IMG/VR virus record: IMGVR_UViG_3300027771_000068 | Location: 1 to 29,372 of that record | Origin: a virus | Direction: 5' to 3' (one strand) | DNA length: 29,372 bases | Shown here: in pieces, positions 6,787 through 12,924 of the stretch | Layout of the letters: each line of letters begins with the position of its first letter | Numbering within the stretch: position 1 is the stretch's first letter | Position numbers and translations under genes: made by a program | The notes under the pieces: model-generated | Databases searched by the model: none | What the model was told of the DNA's origin: nothing | The model's input: the letters and a program-made list of their open reading frames with translations, nothing else

Positions 6787-6980
6787 TGAACAAGCAAACT
6801 GAACAGCAATTAAGAGACGCAGAGATCGAAGTAGCATACCAGTATCTACAACAGAAAGATTGGGAGCGGATGAACAAGCAGCGCGAACTGATGAGCTGGG
6901 TAGGTTTAACATTTATGATGGTAGGGTTAGCAGGTTTGGCACTTGGTGGCATCAACTTAATATTATTCGGAGGGTTATAA
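6786..6980 (+). CDS. Early small single-pass membrane protein
   Basis: 64 residues. The first 35 residues are polar and helical (RDAEIEVAYQYLQQKDWERM). Residues 38-62 form one hydrophobic segment rich in Gly/Leu (VGLTFMMVGLAGLALGGINL) that should span the inner membrane, leaving the charged part in the cytoplasm by the positive-inside rule. Start by TAATG coupling to the previous gene. It begins MNKQ, like the two duplicated genes downstream. Its early timing argues against a holin; a membrane-anchored host-modifying or superinfection factor is a guess. Confidence 0.7.
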   Translation: MNKQTEQQLRDAEIEVAYQYLQQKDWERMNKQRELMSWVGLTFMMVGLAGLALGGINLILFGGL

Positions 6981-6981
6981 C

Positions 6982-7182
6982 ATGAAACATTGGGAAATAG
7001 AGCACAACGGCGACCATATACGCATAGAATGGAACGAAGGCGGCACGTTTAACCTGCAAACGCCAATAGGCGGCGAATGGATAGACTATCATTGTTTCAC
7101 CTGCTATGGTATTGAAACAGACCACGAGGCGCTAGAGTGCGCTATGGATTTATTAAACAATGCAACTGAGGAGTTAATCTAG
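6982..7182 (+). CDS. Early small acidic protein, unknown
   Basis: 66 residues, acidic, apparently a small beta-sheet followed by a helix: the N-terminal two-thirds alternates strands (HIRIEWNEGGTFNLQTPIGG), and the C-terminus is a helix (DHEALECAMDLLNNATEEL). Three cysteines do not form a metal pattern I recognise. GGAGG lies at a good distance before the ATG, inside the preceding gene. The stop overlaps the next start as TAGTG. Not recognised. Its size, acidity and early position would fit a protein that mimics DNA or blocks a host enzyme, but no direct evidence supports that. Confidence 0.68.
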   Translation: MKHWEIEHNGDHIRIEWNEGGTFNLQTPIGGEWIDYHCFTCYGIETDHEALECAMDLLNNATEELI

Positions 7183-7367
7183 TGAATAGCGTTCAAGTCA
7201 TTTTTGACGATCCCGAATATAATTACAGAACATCACACAGCGCGAAGGCATCACAGCTAGACGCTGAGAGCTACTTCATAGGTCAGACATTCAATGTAGG
7301 TGCTTACCCGCATAATGACTTCCAGACCTGTGTAGCTATTAAATACACGCAGGAGGCGGTGAAGTAA
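7182..7367 (+). CDS. Early small protein, unknown
   Basis: 61 residues starting with GTG at 7182, which shares its G with the preceding TAG. It has an N-terminal strand (VQVIFDDPEYNYRT) and a polar, aromatic-rich remainder (YFIGQTFNVGAYPHNDFQ). No membrane segment or known motif. The TAA stop overlaps the next ATG. The lack of its own strong ribosome site suggests dependence on translational coupling. Function unknown. Confidence 0.6.
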   Translation: MNSVQVIFDDPEYNYRTSHSAKASQLDAESYFIGQTFNVGAYPHNDFQTCVAIKYTQEAVK

Positions 7368-7525
7368 TGAATAAGCAAATACGAGAGTTCTACTTGGACT
7401 GGGTCAATAATTACCTGACAGTGGAAGTAATGGCAGAGCATCACGGGCTAGACGTGGTACATGCACGGGTGCTGATAGGCATAGGCAGGGATGCGCATCA
7501 ACAATATATAGATGAGGTGGCATAA
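7367..7525 (+). CDS. Duplicated early mini-protein, copy 1
   Basis: 52 residues; not recognised by name. It has REFYLDWVNNYLTVE followed by MAEHHGLDVVHARVLIG, which reads as a small helical domain resembling the 'NNYLT-E-x-A-E-x-x-G-L' mini-proteins common in tailed phages; the second part could be a degenerate helix-turn-helix. AGGAGG sits upstream of the ATG. Copy 2 lies at 7812-7970; 35 of 52 residues are identical by hand count, and 27 consecutive bases (7429-7455 and 7874-7900) are identical. Stop and next start overlap as TAATG. DNA or protein binding is possible but unproven. Confidence 0.72.
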   Translation: MNKQIREFYLDWVNNYLTVEVMAEHHGLDVVHARVLIGIGRDAHQQYIDEVA

Positions 7526-7644
7526 TGTACAGGGTATACTACTACATGTTTGATTATAGCAAATACTATACAACAATGGCTGGAGCGCATGCAGCGGGTC
7601 GCGCTTCAGGCTTTAAAGAATACACTATTACGAGGGTTAAATAA
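7525..7644 (+). CDS. 39-residue tyrosine-rich mini-protein
   Basis: Starts at the ATG overlapping the previous TAA and ends TAA at 7642-7644. Only 39 residues, with a striking aromatic N-terminus (YRVYYYMFDYSKYYTT) and a basic C-terminus (FKEYTITRVK). It looks like the small 'Y-x-V-Y ... T-x-A-G-A-x-A-x-G' phage proteins that may form a compact beta-alpha-beta unit, but I cannot name a family. AGGTGG within the 12-bp repeat is a plausible ribosome site. The overlap pattern on both sides supports a real gene. Confidence 0.55.
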   Translation: MYRVYYYMFDYSKYYTTMAGAHAAGRASGFKEYTITRVK

Positions 7645-7799
7645 TGGAACTAGGATATAACCAAGATTGGCAAACACAGGCGCGAGGTTCTAATGATTCG
7701 GAGTATCAGATTTACCTTTCCTTTGCTGACGATGGTGCTGGTATTGACTTTACCACTGGAAAGCCCTTAAAAACTTATGATGAATGGCTAAATACATAA
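7644..7799 (+). CDS. 51-residue acidic mini-protein
   Basis: Starts at an ATG overlapping the previous TAA (TAATG) and ends TAA at 7797-7799. Acidic and aromatic, with SEYQIYLSFADDGAGIDF, PLKTYDEWLN near the end. No membrane segment, cysteine or recognised motif. It lies between the duplicated genes. Coupled starts on both sides and a clean frame support it as coding. Function unknown. Confidence 0.55.
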   Translation: MELGYNQDWQTQARGSNDSEYQIYLSFADDGAGIDFTTGKPLKTYDEWLNT

Positions 7800-7811
7800 T
7801 GAGGTGGCATG

Positions 7812-7970
7812 ATGAATAAGCAACTGAGAGAATTCTATTTAGACTGGTTCAATAATTACCTGACTATAGAAAAAATGGCAGAGCATCACGGGCTAGACGT
7901 AGACGATGCTAAAACACTGATTAGCATGGGGCGCTATATGCACCATAGACATATAGAGCAGGTAGCATAG
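7812..7970 (+). CDS. Duplicated early mini-protein, copy 2
   Basis: 52 residues, the same length as copy 1 at 7367-7525, with the near-identical core REFYLDWFNNYLTIEKMAEH. Divergence is concentrated in the C-terminal 20 residues, where charge changes (DDAKTLISMGRYMHHRH). AGGTGG of the 12-bp repeat lies at a good distance from the ATG at 7812. It is the last gene before the terminator at 7990. Retention of both copies with different C-termini suggests they bind different partners or form a heteromer (inference). Confidence 0.72.
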   Translation: MNKQLREFYLDWFNNYLTIEKMAEHHGLDVDDAKTLISMGRYMHHRHIEQVA

Positions 7971-7989
7971 GAGCCATTACGGACTATTT

Positions 7990-8017
7990 AGCCTAGTATA
8001 GAAGCTAGGCTTTTTTT
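7990..8017 (+). terminator. Intrinsic terminator of the first early operon
   Basis: AGCCTAG (7990-7996) pairs with CTAGGCT (8005-8011) across an eight-base loop, followed by an uninterrupted run of seven T (8011-8017). It lies 20 bases after the last stop of the mini-gene operon and before the next promoter, so it separates the two rightward units. Confidence 0.85.
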
Positions 8018-8172
8018 ATGCCTATCAGTTAACAATGGCGATTTAAGACCATAAACGCCTAACCAGTACCCTAGCACCTAGAATGCTATAAACGCCGTTA
8101 GAACGCAATACAGAGCCTTTAAACCTGTTTCCCGTAATAGAGGGACTATAAAGAAGATAACGAAATAAACAT

Positions 8173-8202
8173 TTGACGTAGGGCGCTAGAATTAGGTAAA
8201 GT
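8173..8202 (+). promoter_or_regulatory. Probable sigma70-type promoter of the replication operon
   Basis: TTGACG (8173-8178) and TAAAGT (8197-8202) are separated by 18 bp; five and four of six bases match consensus. Start predicted near 8209, about 25 bases before the ATG at 8236. Weaker than the promoter at 6550. The upstream 8018-8172 stretch is non-coding and carries the shared 11-mer GCCTAACCAGT (8057-8067) and two ATAAACGCC copies (8051-8059, 8088-8096). Confidence 0.55.
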
Positions 8203-8235
8203 CACGTTTTAAACCAACATAGAGAGAGAGAACCA

Positions 8236-8559
8236 ATGAGAAAATTAATAGATCAAGAACAATATCAACGTAGAGTAGACGACGAAGCTGTCCAAATAGC
8301 CTTCTATACTATGCCGCAAGCGTTGATCGACGACGACAACATATTAAACGAAGCAACTGGAGTTGATAGCGTCTCTGGCGATGGAAGCGCCTATTTAGAA
8401 ACAGTAAGAAGCTACATTTTAAAAGAAGAGGATGAGAAACTAGGACGATTTGTAAGAGAGAATGCAATAGACTATCTTTTGCGACTCGCAGAAACTAAAG
8501 CAGAAGATGCTGTCTTAGATCAGTTATTGTTGGAGGGGTTCTCGCTTGAGGAACGCTAG
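8236..8559 (+). CDS. Acidic early protein heading the replication operon
   Basis: 107 residues, strongly acidic and almost wholly helical (YQRRVDDEAVQIAFYTMP, KAEDAVLDQLLLEGFSLEER). No cysteines, membrane segment or enzyme motif. The ATG is preceded by a run of AGAGAG. As first gene after the promoter at 8173 it should be made before the replication enzymes. Acidic helical early proteins in lytic phages include DNA mimics and host-enzyme inhibitors; nothing in this sequence proves such a role. Confidence 0.7.
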   Translation: MRKLIDQEQYQRRVDDEAVQIAFYTMPQALIDDDNILNEATGVDSVSGDGSAYLETVRSYILKEEDEKLGRFVRENAIDYLLRLAETKAEDAVLDQLLLEGFSLEER

Positions 8560-8640
8560 CGGTTGCTTGTAAGCGTTTGTGATACTGTGAAGGTTTTTAG
8601 GGTATCAGAAAAAACAATAAAATTAAAGGTGAAATAGAAA

Positions 8641-8892
8641 ATGATTAGAAACCAGAAAATAGTAGAGAATAGAACCAAACACCCGCGCATGTTGGAAAAT
8701 GTTAGGTATACATTGAGCCAAATAGCGACAATAACAGGCACTAACATTAGCACCCTGCACCGTCGAGTAGGTAGAAGAGACTTTTTAATCGAGGACGATA
8801 TAAAGGTCAAAGAGCGCTCTATAATATGGCCTAGGCTAGAGAGCAAACTAGACCATAAGAGTCAAGAATGGCTAACAAGGAGAATAGTGTAA
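8641..8892 (+). CDS. Putative helix-turn-helix DNA-binding protein
   Basis: 83 residues, basic. Residues 24-44 read as a helix-turn-helix: TLSQIATITGTNISTLHRRV, where the second helix carries the polar and basic residues expected for DNA contact. The preceding 81-base gap is the only real gap in this part of the operon, and AAAGGTG lies before the ATG. It probably regulates phage or host transcription, for instance by shutting off early promoters (inference). The next gene has a similar but weaker helical pattern. Confidence in the fold is moderate because no profile search was possible. Confidence 0.65.
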   Translation: MIRNQKIVENRTKHPRMLENVRYTLSQIATITGTNISTLHRRVGRRDFLIEDDIKVKERSIIWPRLESKLDHKSQEWLTRRIV

Positions 8893-9089
8893 TGTTTAAG
8901 CGGTACATGACGGAGGGAACACTAGACCCAGAAGTTCAGGCAGTGTTTAAAGCATCAGAAGACATTGCTAACGGAGTAATGAGCTTGCAAGATGCTGCAA
9001 AGTTCTATAGAGTGTCGAGTGAAGAGATTGTTCAATTCATAGCAGAGTCGTCAGAATATGACTTTGTGTTCAACAGAGAGAGAGAATAA
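8892..9089 (+). CDS. Small acidic protein, possible degenerate helix-turn-helix
   Basis: 65 residues from the ATG at 8892. I prefer this start over the in-frame ATG at 8868 because AAGGAG lies eight bases before it and it forms a TAATG junction with the previous gene. The segment MSLQDAAKFYRVSSEEIVQF has the helix-turn-helix spacing typical of small phage regulators, with 'D-A-A-x-x-Y-x-V' as recognition frame. The protein is acidic overall, which is unusual for DNA binding. It may pair with the basic protein encoded just upstream (inference). Confidence 0.62.
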   Translation: MFKRYMTEGTLDPEVQAVFKASEDIANGVMSLQDAAKFYRVSSEEIVQFIAESSEYDFVFNRERE

Positions 9090-9090
9090 A

Positions 9091-9288
9091 ATGATTATTT
9101 TTGGTAGACATTTGTCAATAGAGTATAGGCTGGGCGTAGGTATAGACCTAGAGTTCTCAGAGAGCAGGCCAGTAGTTTGTTGGGATACTGAAACCGACGA
9201 GCTGGAGTCTATGTTGTTTCAAGGGACGATCTTACACTTGCCGTTGTGTCTGGTTAGTTATGGTCGTGTTTATGTGGAGGTGCTCTGA
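9091..9288 (+). CDS. Small beta-rich protein, unknown
   Basis: 65 residues from the ATG at 9091, one base after the previous stop; GAGAGAGA precedes it. Predicted mostly as beta strands (IEYRLGVGIDLEFSESRP, FQGTILHLPLCLVSYGRVYV). No motif recognised and no clear transmembrane helix. The stop overlaps the helicase ATG as TGATG, so it may help set helicase translation. An upstream in-frame ATG at 9058 would overlap the previous gene by 32 bases and is less likely. Confidence 0.6.
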   Translation: MIIFGRHLSIEYRLGVGIDLEFSESRPVVCWDTETDELESMLFQGTILHLPLCLVSYGRVYVEVL

Positions 9289-10916
9289 TGGGTTACCATG
9301 ACGCGCATTTGCCTTGCGACGATTGCGGTTCAAGCGATGCATTGCAGAAGAACGAGAACGGGAGCAGTTATTGCCATAGCTGCGGTGTTTATAGTAAACC
9401 TACTAATGGTGAATTTGTGATAGAAGTACCTTACAACGCAGAAGCAGAAGCAGCACCTATGGAGCATGACAGAGAGCTGGCGTTACTTGATAAGCTTTTA
9501 ACTAACGGACGTTATAACGCCATCCCTTCCAGAGGCTTGACCACCAAGACGGTGCAAACCTACGGCATTCTTGACACTCCAGAGAAAACCTATTTCTCTT
9601 ATTACAGCGCAGAGAACCCTAACACGCCTATAGCAGCAAAGGTGCGACAGGCAGACAAGCGGTTCACGACTATGGGCGACTGGAAGGATGCAGGGCTATT
9701 TGGTCAAAACCTGTTCAACGGTGGCGGCAAGTACATCACTATTTGTGAGGGCGAGTACGACGCAGCAGCAGCCTACCAGATGCAAGGCAGCAAGTACCCT
9801 TGTGTCAGCATCAGGAACGGAGCACAGAGCGCCCTGAAGGACTGTAAGGCGGCTTACGAGTACCTAGATAGCTTCAACGCCATTATTGTATGCTTCGACA
9901 GCGACGAGGCAGGCTTAAAAGCCTCTAGAGAGGTTGCAGAGTTATTTGGCGGTAAATCAGCGGTAATGAAACACCCAGTGCAATACAAAGATGCTAACGA
10001 TTACCTGATGGATGACAATGTTAAAGAGTTTACAGCGGCATTCTGGGCAGCAGAGAGATTCGTACCTGATGGTATCATTAACGGTGCTACGCTCTGGGAA
10101 GAGGTTAACAAGCCTCTAGAGAAGGCAGCAGCTATGTACCCTTGGGAGTGCTTAAACAAGCTAACCTACGGCATAAGAGAGGCTGAACTGGTGACAATCA
10201 CCGCTGGCTCTGGACTAGGTAAGTCTCAGTTTGTTAGAGAGGTAGTCTGGGAGATACTCAAGAGCACAGATAAGAACATTGGCCTGTTATTTCTAGAAGA
10301 GAACGCAAGAAAGACAGCGTTGTCTATGATGTCATTAGCAGCCAACAAACCTTTACACCTGCCAGACGTAGAGAGCACAGAAGAAGAACGCTACGAGGCT
10401 TTTGAGGCCACTATGGGGACGCAGAGGATGTTCCTGTTTGACCACTTCGGCAGCACCAGCGTCGATAACATCATTGCCCGCTGTCGTTACATGGCAAAGG
10501 CGTTAGATACAAAGTATATCTTCTTGGATCACGTCAGTATTGTAGTCAGTGCTCAGAGCAACGGAGACGAGAGAAAAGCCTTAGACGAGATATGCACCAA
10601 GCTCAGGATGTTAGTACAAGAGACTGGCATCACGTTGTTTATGGTTAGCCACCTCAAGAGACCTGATGGCAAAGGCCACGAAGAAGGCGCTGTAAGCTCA
10701 TTGTCACAGCTCAGAGGTTCTGCAAGCATTGCACAGCTCTCAGACATGGTGATAGGACTAGAGCGCAACGGACAGGCTGATGACCCTATAGAGAGGAACA
10801 CAACGCACGTCAGAGTGCTCAAGAACCGCTTTTGTGGTACTACAGGCAGAGCTGGTGGGTTGCTATTCGATCAGAAGACAGGTAGAATGAACGAAATTAG
10901 AGAGGAAGCCCTATAA
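9288..10916 (+). CDS. DNA primase-helicase (T7 gp4-like)
   Basis: 542 residues, close to T7 gp4 (566). It unwinds DNA at the fork and makes primers for lagging-strand synthesis. Order of domains: zinc-binding domain with Cys10, Cys13, Cys29 and Cys32 (CDDC, CHSC); TOPRIM primase core with CEGEYDAAAAYQ near residue 150 and VCFDSDEAGLKA near 205; RecA-like helicase with Walker A GSGLGKS (Lys312), LLFLEENARK, Walker B FLDHVSIVV, and SQLRGSASIAQLSDMVIGLERN with the DnaB-family helicase motif. All catalytic features appear intact. It is coupled to the preceding small gene (TGATG) and to the zinc protein that follows (TAATG). Confidence 0.95.
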   Translation: MGYHDAHLPCDDCGSSDALQKNENGSSYCHSCGVYSKPTNGEFVIEVPYNAEAEAAPMEHDRELALLDKLLTNGRYNAIPSRGLTTKTVQTYGILDTPEKTYFSYYSAENPNTPIAAKVRQADKRFTTMGDWKDAGLFGQNLFNGGGKYITICEGEYDAAAAYQMQGSKYPCVSIRNGAQSALKDCKAAYEYLDSFNAIIVCFDSDEAGLKASREVAELFGGKSAVMKHPVQYKDANDYLMDDNVKEFTAAFWAAERFVPDGIINGATLWEEVNKPLEKAAAMYPWECLNKLTYGIREAELVTITAGSGLGKSQFVREVVWEILKSTDKNIGLLFLEENARKTALSMMSLAANKPLHLPDVESTEEERYEAFEATMGTQRMFLFDHFGSTSVDNIIARCRYMAKALDTKYIFLDHVSIVVSAQSNGDERKALDEICTKLRMLVQETGITLFMVSHLKRPDGKGHEEGAVSSLSQLRGSASIAQLSDMVIGLERNGQADDPIERNTTHVRVLKNRFCGTTGRAGGLLFDQKTGRMNEIREEAL

Positions 10917-11110
10917 TGAGATGTCTAGCGTGTAATAAGAACCTAACGGATTTTGAATCAACTCGTAGATCAGCACAGAATGGTGATTACTTGGATTTAT
11001 GCAATGATTGCGCCTTTTACACTGCTGAAGATGTTGATACTATTGACAGAGAAGACCTTAAAAGCGAAGCAGACTGTATTCTGGAGGCAGACAATGAGCA
11101 AGATGAGTAA
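10916..11110 (+). CDS. Small zinc-finger-like protein
   Basis: 64 residues. Two CxxC knuckles, CLAC (Cys3, Cys6) and CNDC (Cys29, Cys32), fit one zinc-binding treble-clef or ribbon; the C-terminal half is acidic and helical. The N-terminal pattern MRCLACNKNLTDFE is like a small conserved protein found next to replication genes in T7-like phages (recollection). The ATG shares a base with the helicase stop. Between helicase and polymerase it could be a replisome accessory or a polymerase-loading factor; this is positional inference. Confidence 0.72.
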   Translation: MRCLACNKNLTDFESTRRSAQNGDYLDLCNDCAFYTAEDVDTIDREDLKSEADCILEADNEQDE

Positions 11111-11285
11111 CTGGGTACTGGAGAGGCAAGAGGCCAAGCAAGAAGCTAAGCAGGGCAATCCTTTTGACAGGTACAGCAACAAGAAGACTACGGCAGGGCA
11201 GTATTATGATTACATTGGACATAGAAACGAATCTAAGCCACGACACCATCTGGGTAGTAGTGACTCAGGACGTGGAAACAGGTAA
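11094..11285 (+). CDS. Small basic protein overlapping the polymerase start
   Basis: 63 residues from the ATG at 11094, which has GGAGG six bases upstream. Hydrophilic: LERQEAKQEAKQGNPFDRYS, then KTTAGQYYDYIGHR and a Ser/Arg/Gly-rich end. The first 17 bases overlap the preceding gene and the last 80 overlap the DNA polymerase frame, out of phase. The strong ribosome site and the otherwise 95-base gap before the polymerase ATG support it. If real, its C-terminal 26 residues are encoded on the polymerase exonuclease-motif DNA. Function unknown; it may serve to couple polymerase translation. Confidence 0.5.
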   Translation: MSKMSNWVLERQEAKQEAKQGNPFDRYSNKKTTAGQYYDYIGHRNESKPRHHLGSSDSGRGNR

Positions 11286-12846
11286 TCTGATGACTCACAC
11301 CGCTCCCGACACACTAGAACCTGTATTACGTGACTCAAAAGCCGTTATTGGTCACAATATCATAGGTTTTGACGCTCCAGTGCTGGAGAAAGTGTGGAAT
11401 TTAGTGATACCTGCTAACAAACTCAAGGATACGCTGGCAATGAGTAGGCTCTGGAACCCTTCATTGGAAGGTGGACACAGTTTAGATGCTTGGGGCAAGC
11501 GTTTTGGGGATCATAAGATAGAATTTAGTGATTATGACGGTGGTTTAACACCTGAGATGATAGATTACTGCAAGCAGGACGTAGTATTGACCACTAGACT
11601 CTACAAACACCTTACAACAACACTAGAGCAGGAGGGATTTAGCCAGCAATGCGTAGATTTAGAAGAGAAGGTGTACATCATTACGGCACAGCAGGAGCGG
11701 AACGGCTTTATGCTAGACGTAGAGCAGGCAACTATGTTATGGCAGAGCGTGACGCACCGAATGAGACAGATAACGGAGATGCTACAGGAAGTATTCCCGC
11801 CAATAGTGGAGGAGAGGTGGTCAGAAAAGACGGGGAAGCGCCTGAAGGACAAAGTAACTGAGTTCAATGTTGGATCACGCAAGCAAATTGCAGAGAGATT
11901 GCAGAGTGTTGGCGTTAAGTTCAAGAAGAAGACAGACAAAGGCGCTATTATCGTTAATGAGAAGGTGTTAGAAGGCATTGACATCCACGAAGCCAAGGTC
12001 ATACACGAATACCTGATGTTGCAGAAGAGAGCAGCACAGATAGACTCTTGGTTGTCCTTTGAGAAGGAAGGTAGGGTTCACGGCAGGGTTATCACTAACG
12101 GAGCTGTGACAGGCCGTATGACGCACCACAGCCCTAACATGGCGCAGGTTCCGTCAGTGACAGCACCGTATGGCAAAGAGTGTAGGTCTTTCTGGTGTGT
12201 ACCAGAGAATCACAAGCTAGTCGGTATAGACGCTAGTGGTTTAGAGTTAAGAATGCTGGCGCACTACATGCAAGACCCAGCGTACACTGAGCAGATTCTT
12301 AGTGGTGATATCCACACTTACAACATGAAAGCTGCTGGTCTCACTAACAGAAACCAGTCGAAGACTTTTATCTACGCTTTTCTTTATGGCGCTGGAGCGG
12401 CTAAGATAGGTCAGATTGTAGGCGGTGGCTATAAAGAAGGTGAAGTGCTCATAGAATCTTTCCTACGCAACACTCCCGCACTAGACAAGCTCAGGAAGCG
12501 TGTAGCTTACTTCTCAGAAGGCGGCACATTGCCAGCACTAGACGGCAGACGCTTGCGAGTCAGGAGCGAACACGCAGCTTTAAACACTCTCTTGCAAGGC
12601 GCAGGAGCTATTGTAATGAAGCAAGCGTTGGTCTTACTGGCAGAGTCGCTAGAGAAATACAAGATACCTTACAAGCTAGTAGCGAACGTACACGATGAAT
12701 TTCAAATAGAAGTACCAGAAAACTTTGCGGTAACAGTAGGCAAAGCAGCAGTAAGAGCCATTAGGAACGCTGGAGAAGTACTAGAGATGCGCTGCCCTCT
12801 TGATGGTGAATACAAGATAGGTAACAACTGGGCAGAAACACATTGA
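11206..12846 (+). CDS. DNA polymerase, family A (T7 gp5-like)
   Basis: 546 residues from the ATG at 11206, shorter than T7 gp5 (704). N-terminal 3'-5' proofreading exonuclease: LDIETN (Asp5, Glu7), GHNIIGFDAP, YCKQDVVLTTRLY. Polymerase palm and fingers: motif A GIDASGLELRM (Asp342), motif B with Arg382, Lys386, Tyr390 in KTFIYAFLYG, motif C NVHDEFQIE (His496, Asp497, Glu498). All catalytic acids are present. Tyr390 is the equivalent of E. coli Pol I position 762. The ATG at 11206 puts the exonuclease motif at the protein end as in relatives; an in-frame ATG at 11164 would add 14 unlikely residues. A thioredoxin-binding loop was not obvious. Confidence 0.95.
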   Translation: MITLDIETNLSHDTIWVVVTQDVETGNLMTHTAPDTLEPVLRDSKAVIGHNIIGFDAPVLEKVWNLVIPANKLKDTLAMSRLWNPSLEGGHSLDAWGKRFGDHKIEFSDYDGGLTPEMIDYCKQDVVLTTRLYKHLTTTLEQEGFSQQCVDLEEKVYIITAQQERNGFMLDVEQATMLWQSVTHRMRQITEMLQEVFPPIVEERWSEKTGKRLKDKVTEFNVGSRKQIAERLQSVGVKFKKKTDKGAIIVNEKVLEGIDIHEAKVIHEYLMLQKRAAQIDSWLSFEKEGRVHGRVITNGAVTGRMTHHSPNMAQVPSVTAPYGKECRSFWCVPENHKLVGIDASGLELRMLAHYMQDPAYTEQILSGDIHTYNMKAAGLTNRNQSKTFIYAFLYGAGAAKIGQIVGGGYKEGEVLIESFLRNTPALDKLRKRVAYFSEGGTLPALDGRRLRVRSEHAALNTLLQGAGAIVMKQALVLLAESLEKYKIPYKLVANVHDEFQIEVPENFAVTVGKAAVRAIRNAGEVLEMRCPLDGEYKIGNNWAETH

Positions 12847-12893
12847 TGTGTAGTAATAAGTGTGATATAATATAGGCTGATCAATTGTGATCA
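12843..12893 (+). promoter_or_regulatory. Internal promoter with palindromic operator-like site
   Basis: TTGATG (12843-12848), 17 bp, TATAAT (12866-12871), overlapping the end of the polymerase gene. The expected start lies near 12878, exactly where TGATCA appears, and TGATCA occurs again at 12888-12893 with ATTG between. This is the only intergenic gap (78 bp) in the core of the operon. It would allow extra expression of the ssDNA-binding-like protein, which is needed in large amounts, and the paired palindromes could bind a dimeric regulator. Both points are inferred. Confidence 0.5.
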
Positions 12894-12924
12894 AAACAAT
12901 AGTAAATTACTTAAAGGTGATATA

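Larger units (their letters stand above)
7512..7810 (+). repeat. 12-bp direct repeats bracketing two mini-genes
   Basis: ATGAGGTGGCAT occurs at 7512-7523 (last codons and stop of copy 1) and at 7799-7810 (just before copy 2). The two copies flank the genes at 7525-7644 and 7644-7799 exactly. In the first position the repeat encodes the C-terminus DEVA; in the second it supplies the ribosome site for copy 2. The arrangement looks like the scar of a duplication or cassette insertion by short-homology recombination (inference). Confidence 0.7.

Noticed and set aside
8552-8577. Inverted repeat AACGCT / AGCGTT after the 8236-8559 gene as a terminator
   Set aside because: Six-base stem with a 14-base loop and no adjoining T-run; the operon clearly continues. 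At most a weak regulatory hairpin.
11164-11205. Upstream ATG for the DNA polymerase
   Set aside because: It would add 14 residues before the exonuclease motif and deepen the overlap with the small gene; the ATG at 11206 places LDIETN at the usual end.
11601-12002. 133-codon minus-strand frame within the DNA polymerase gene
   Set aside because: It lies wholly inside a well-identified gene on the opposite strand, has no ribosome site and is Cys/Ser-rich shadow sequence.
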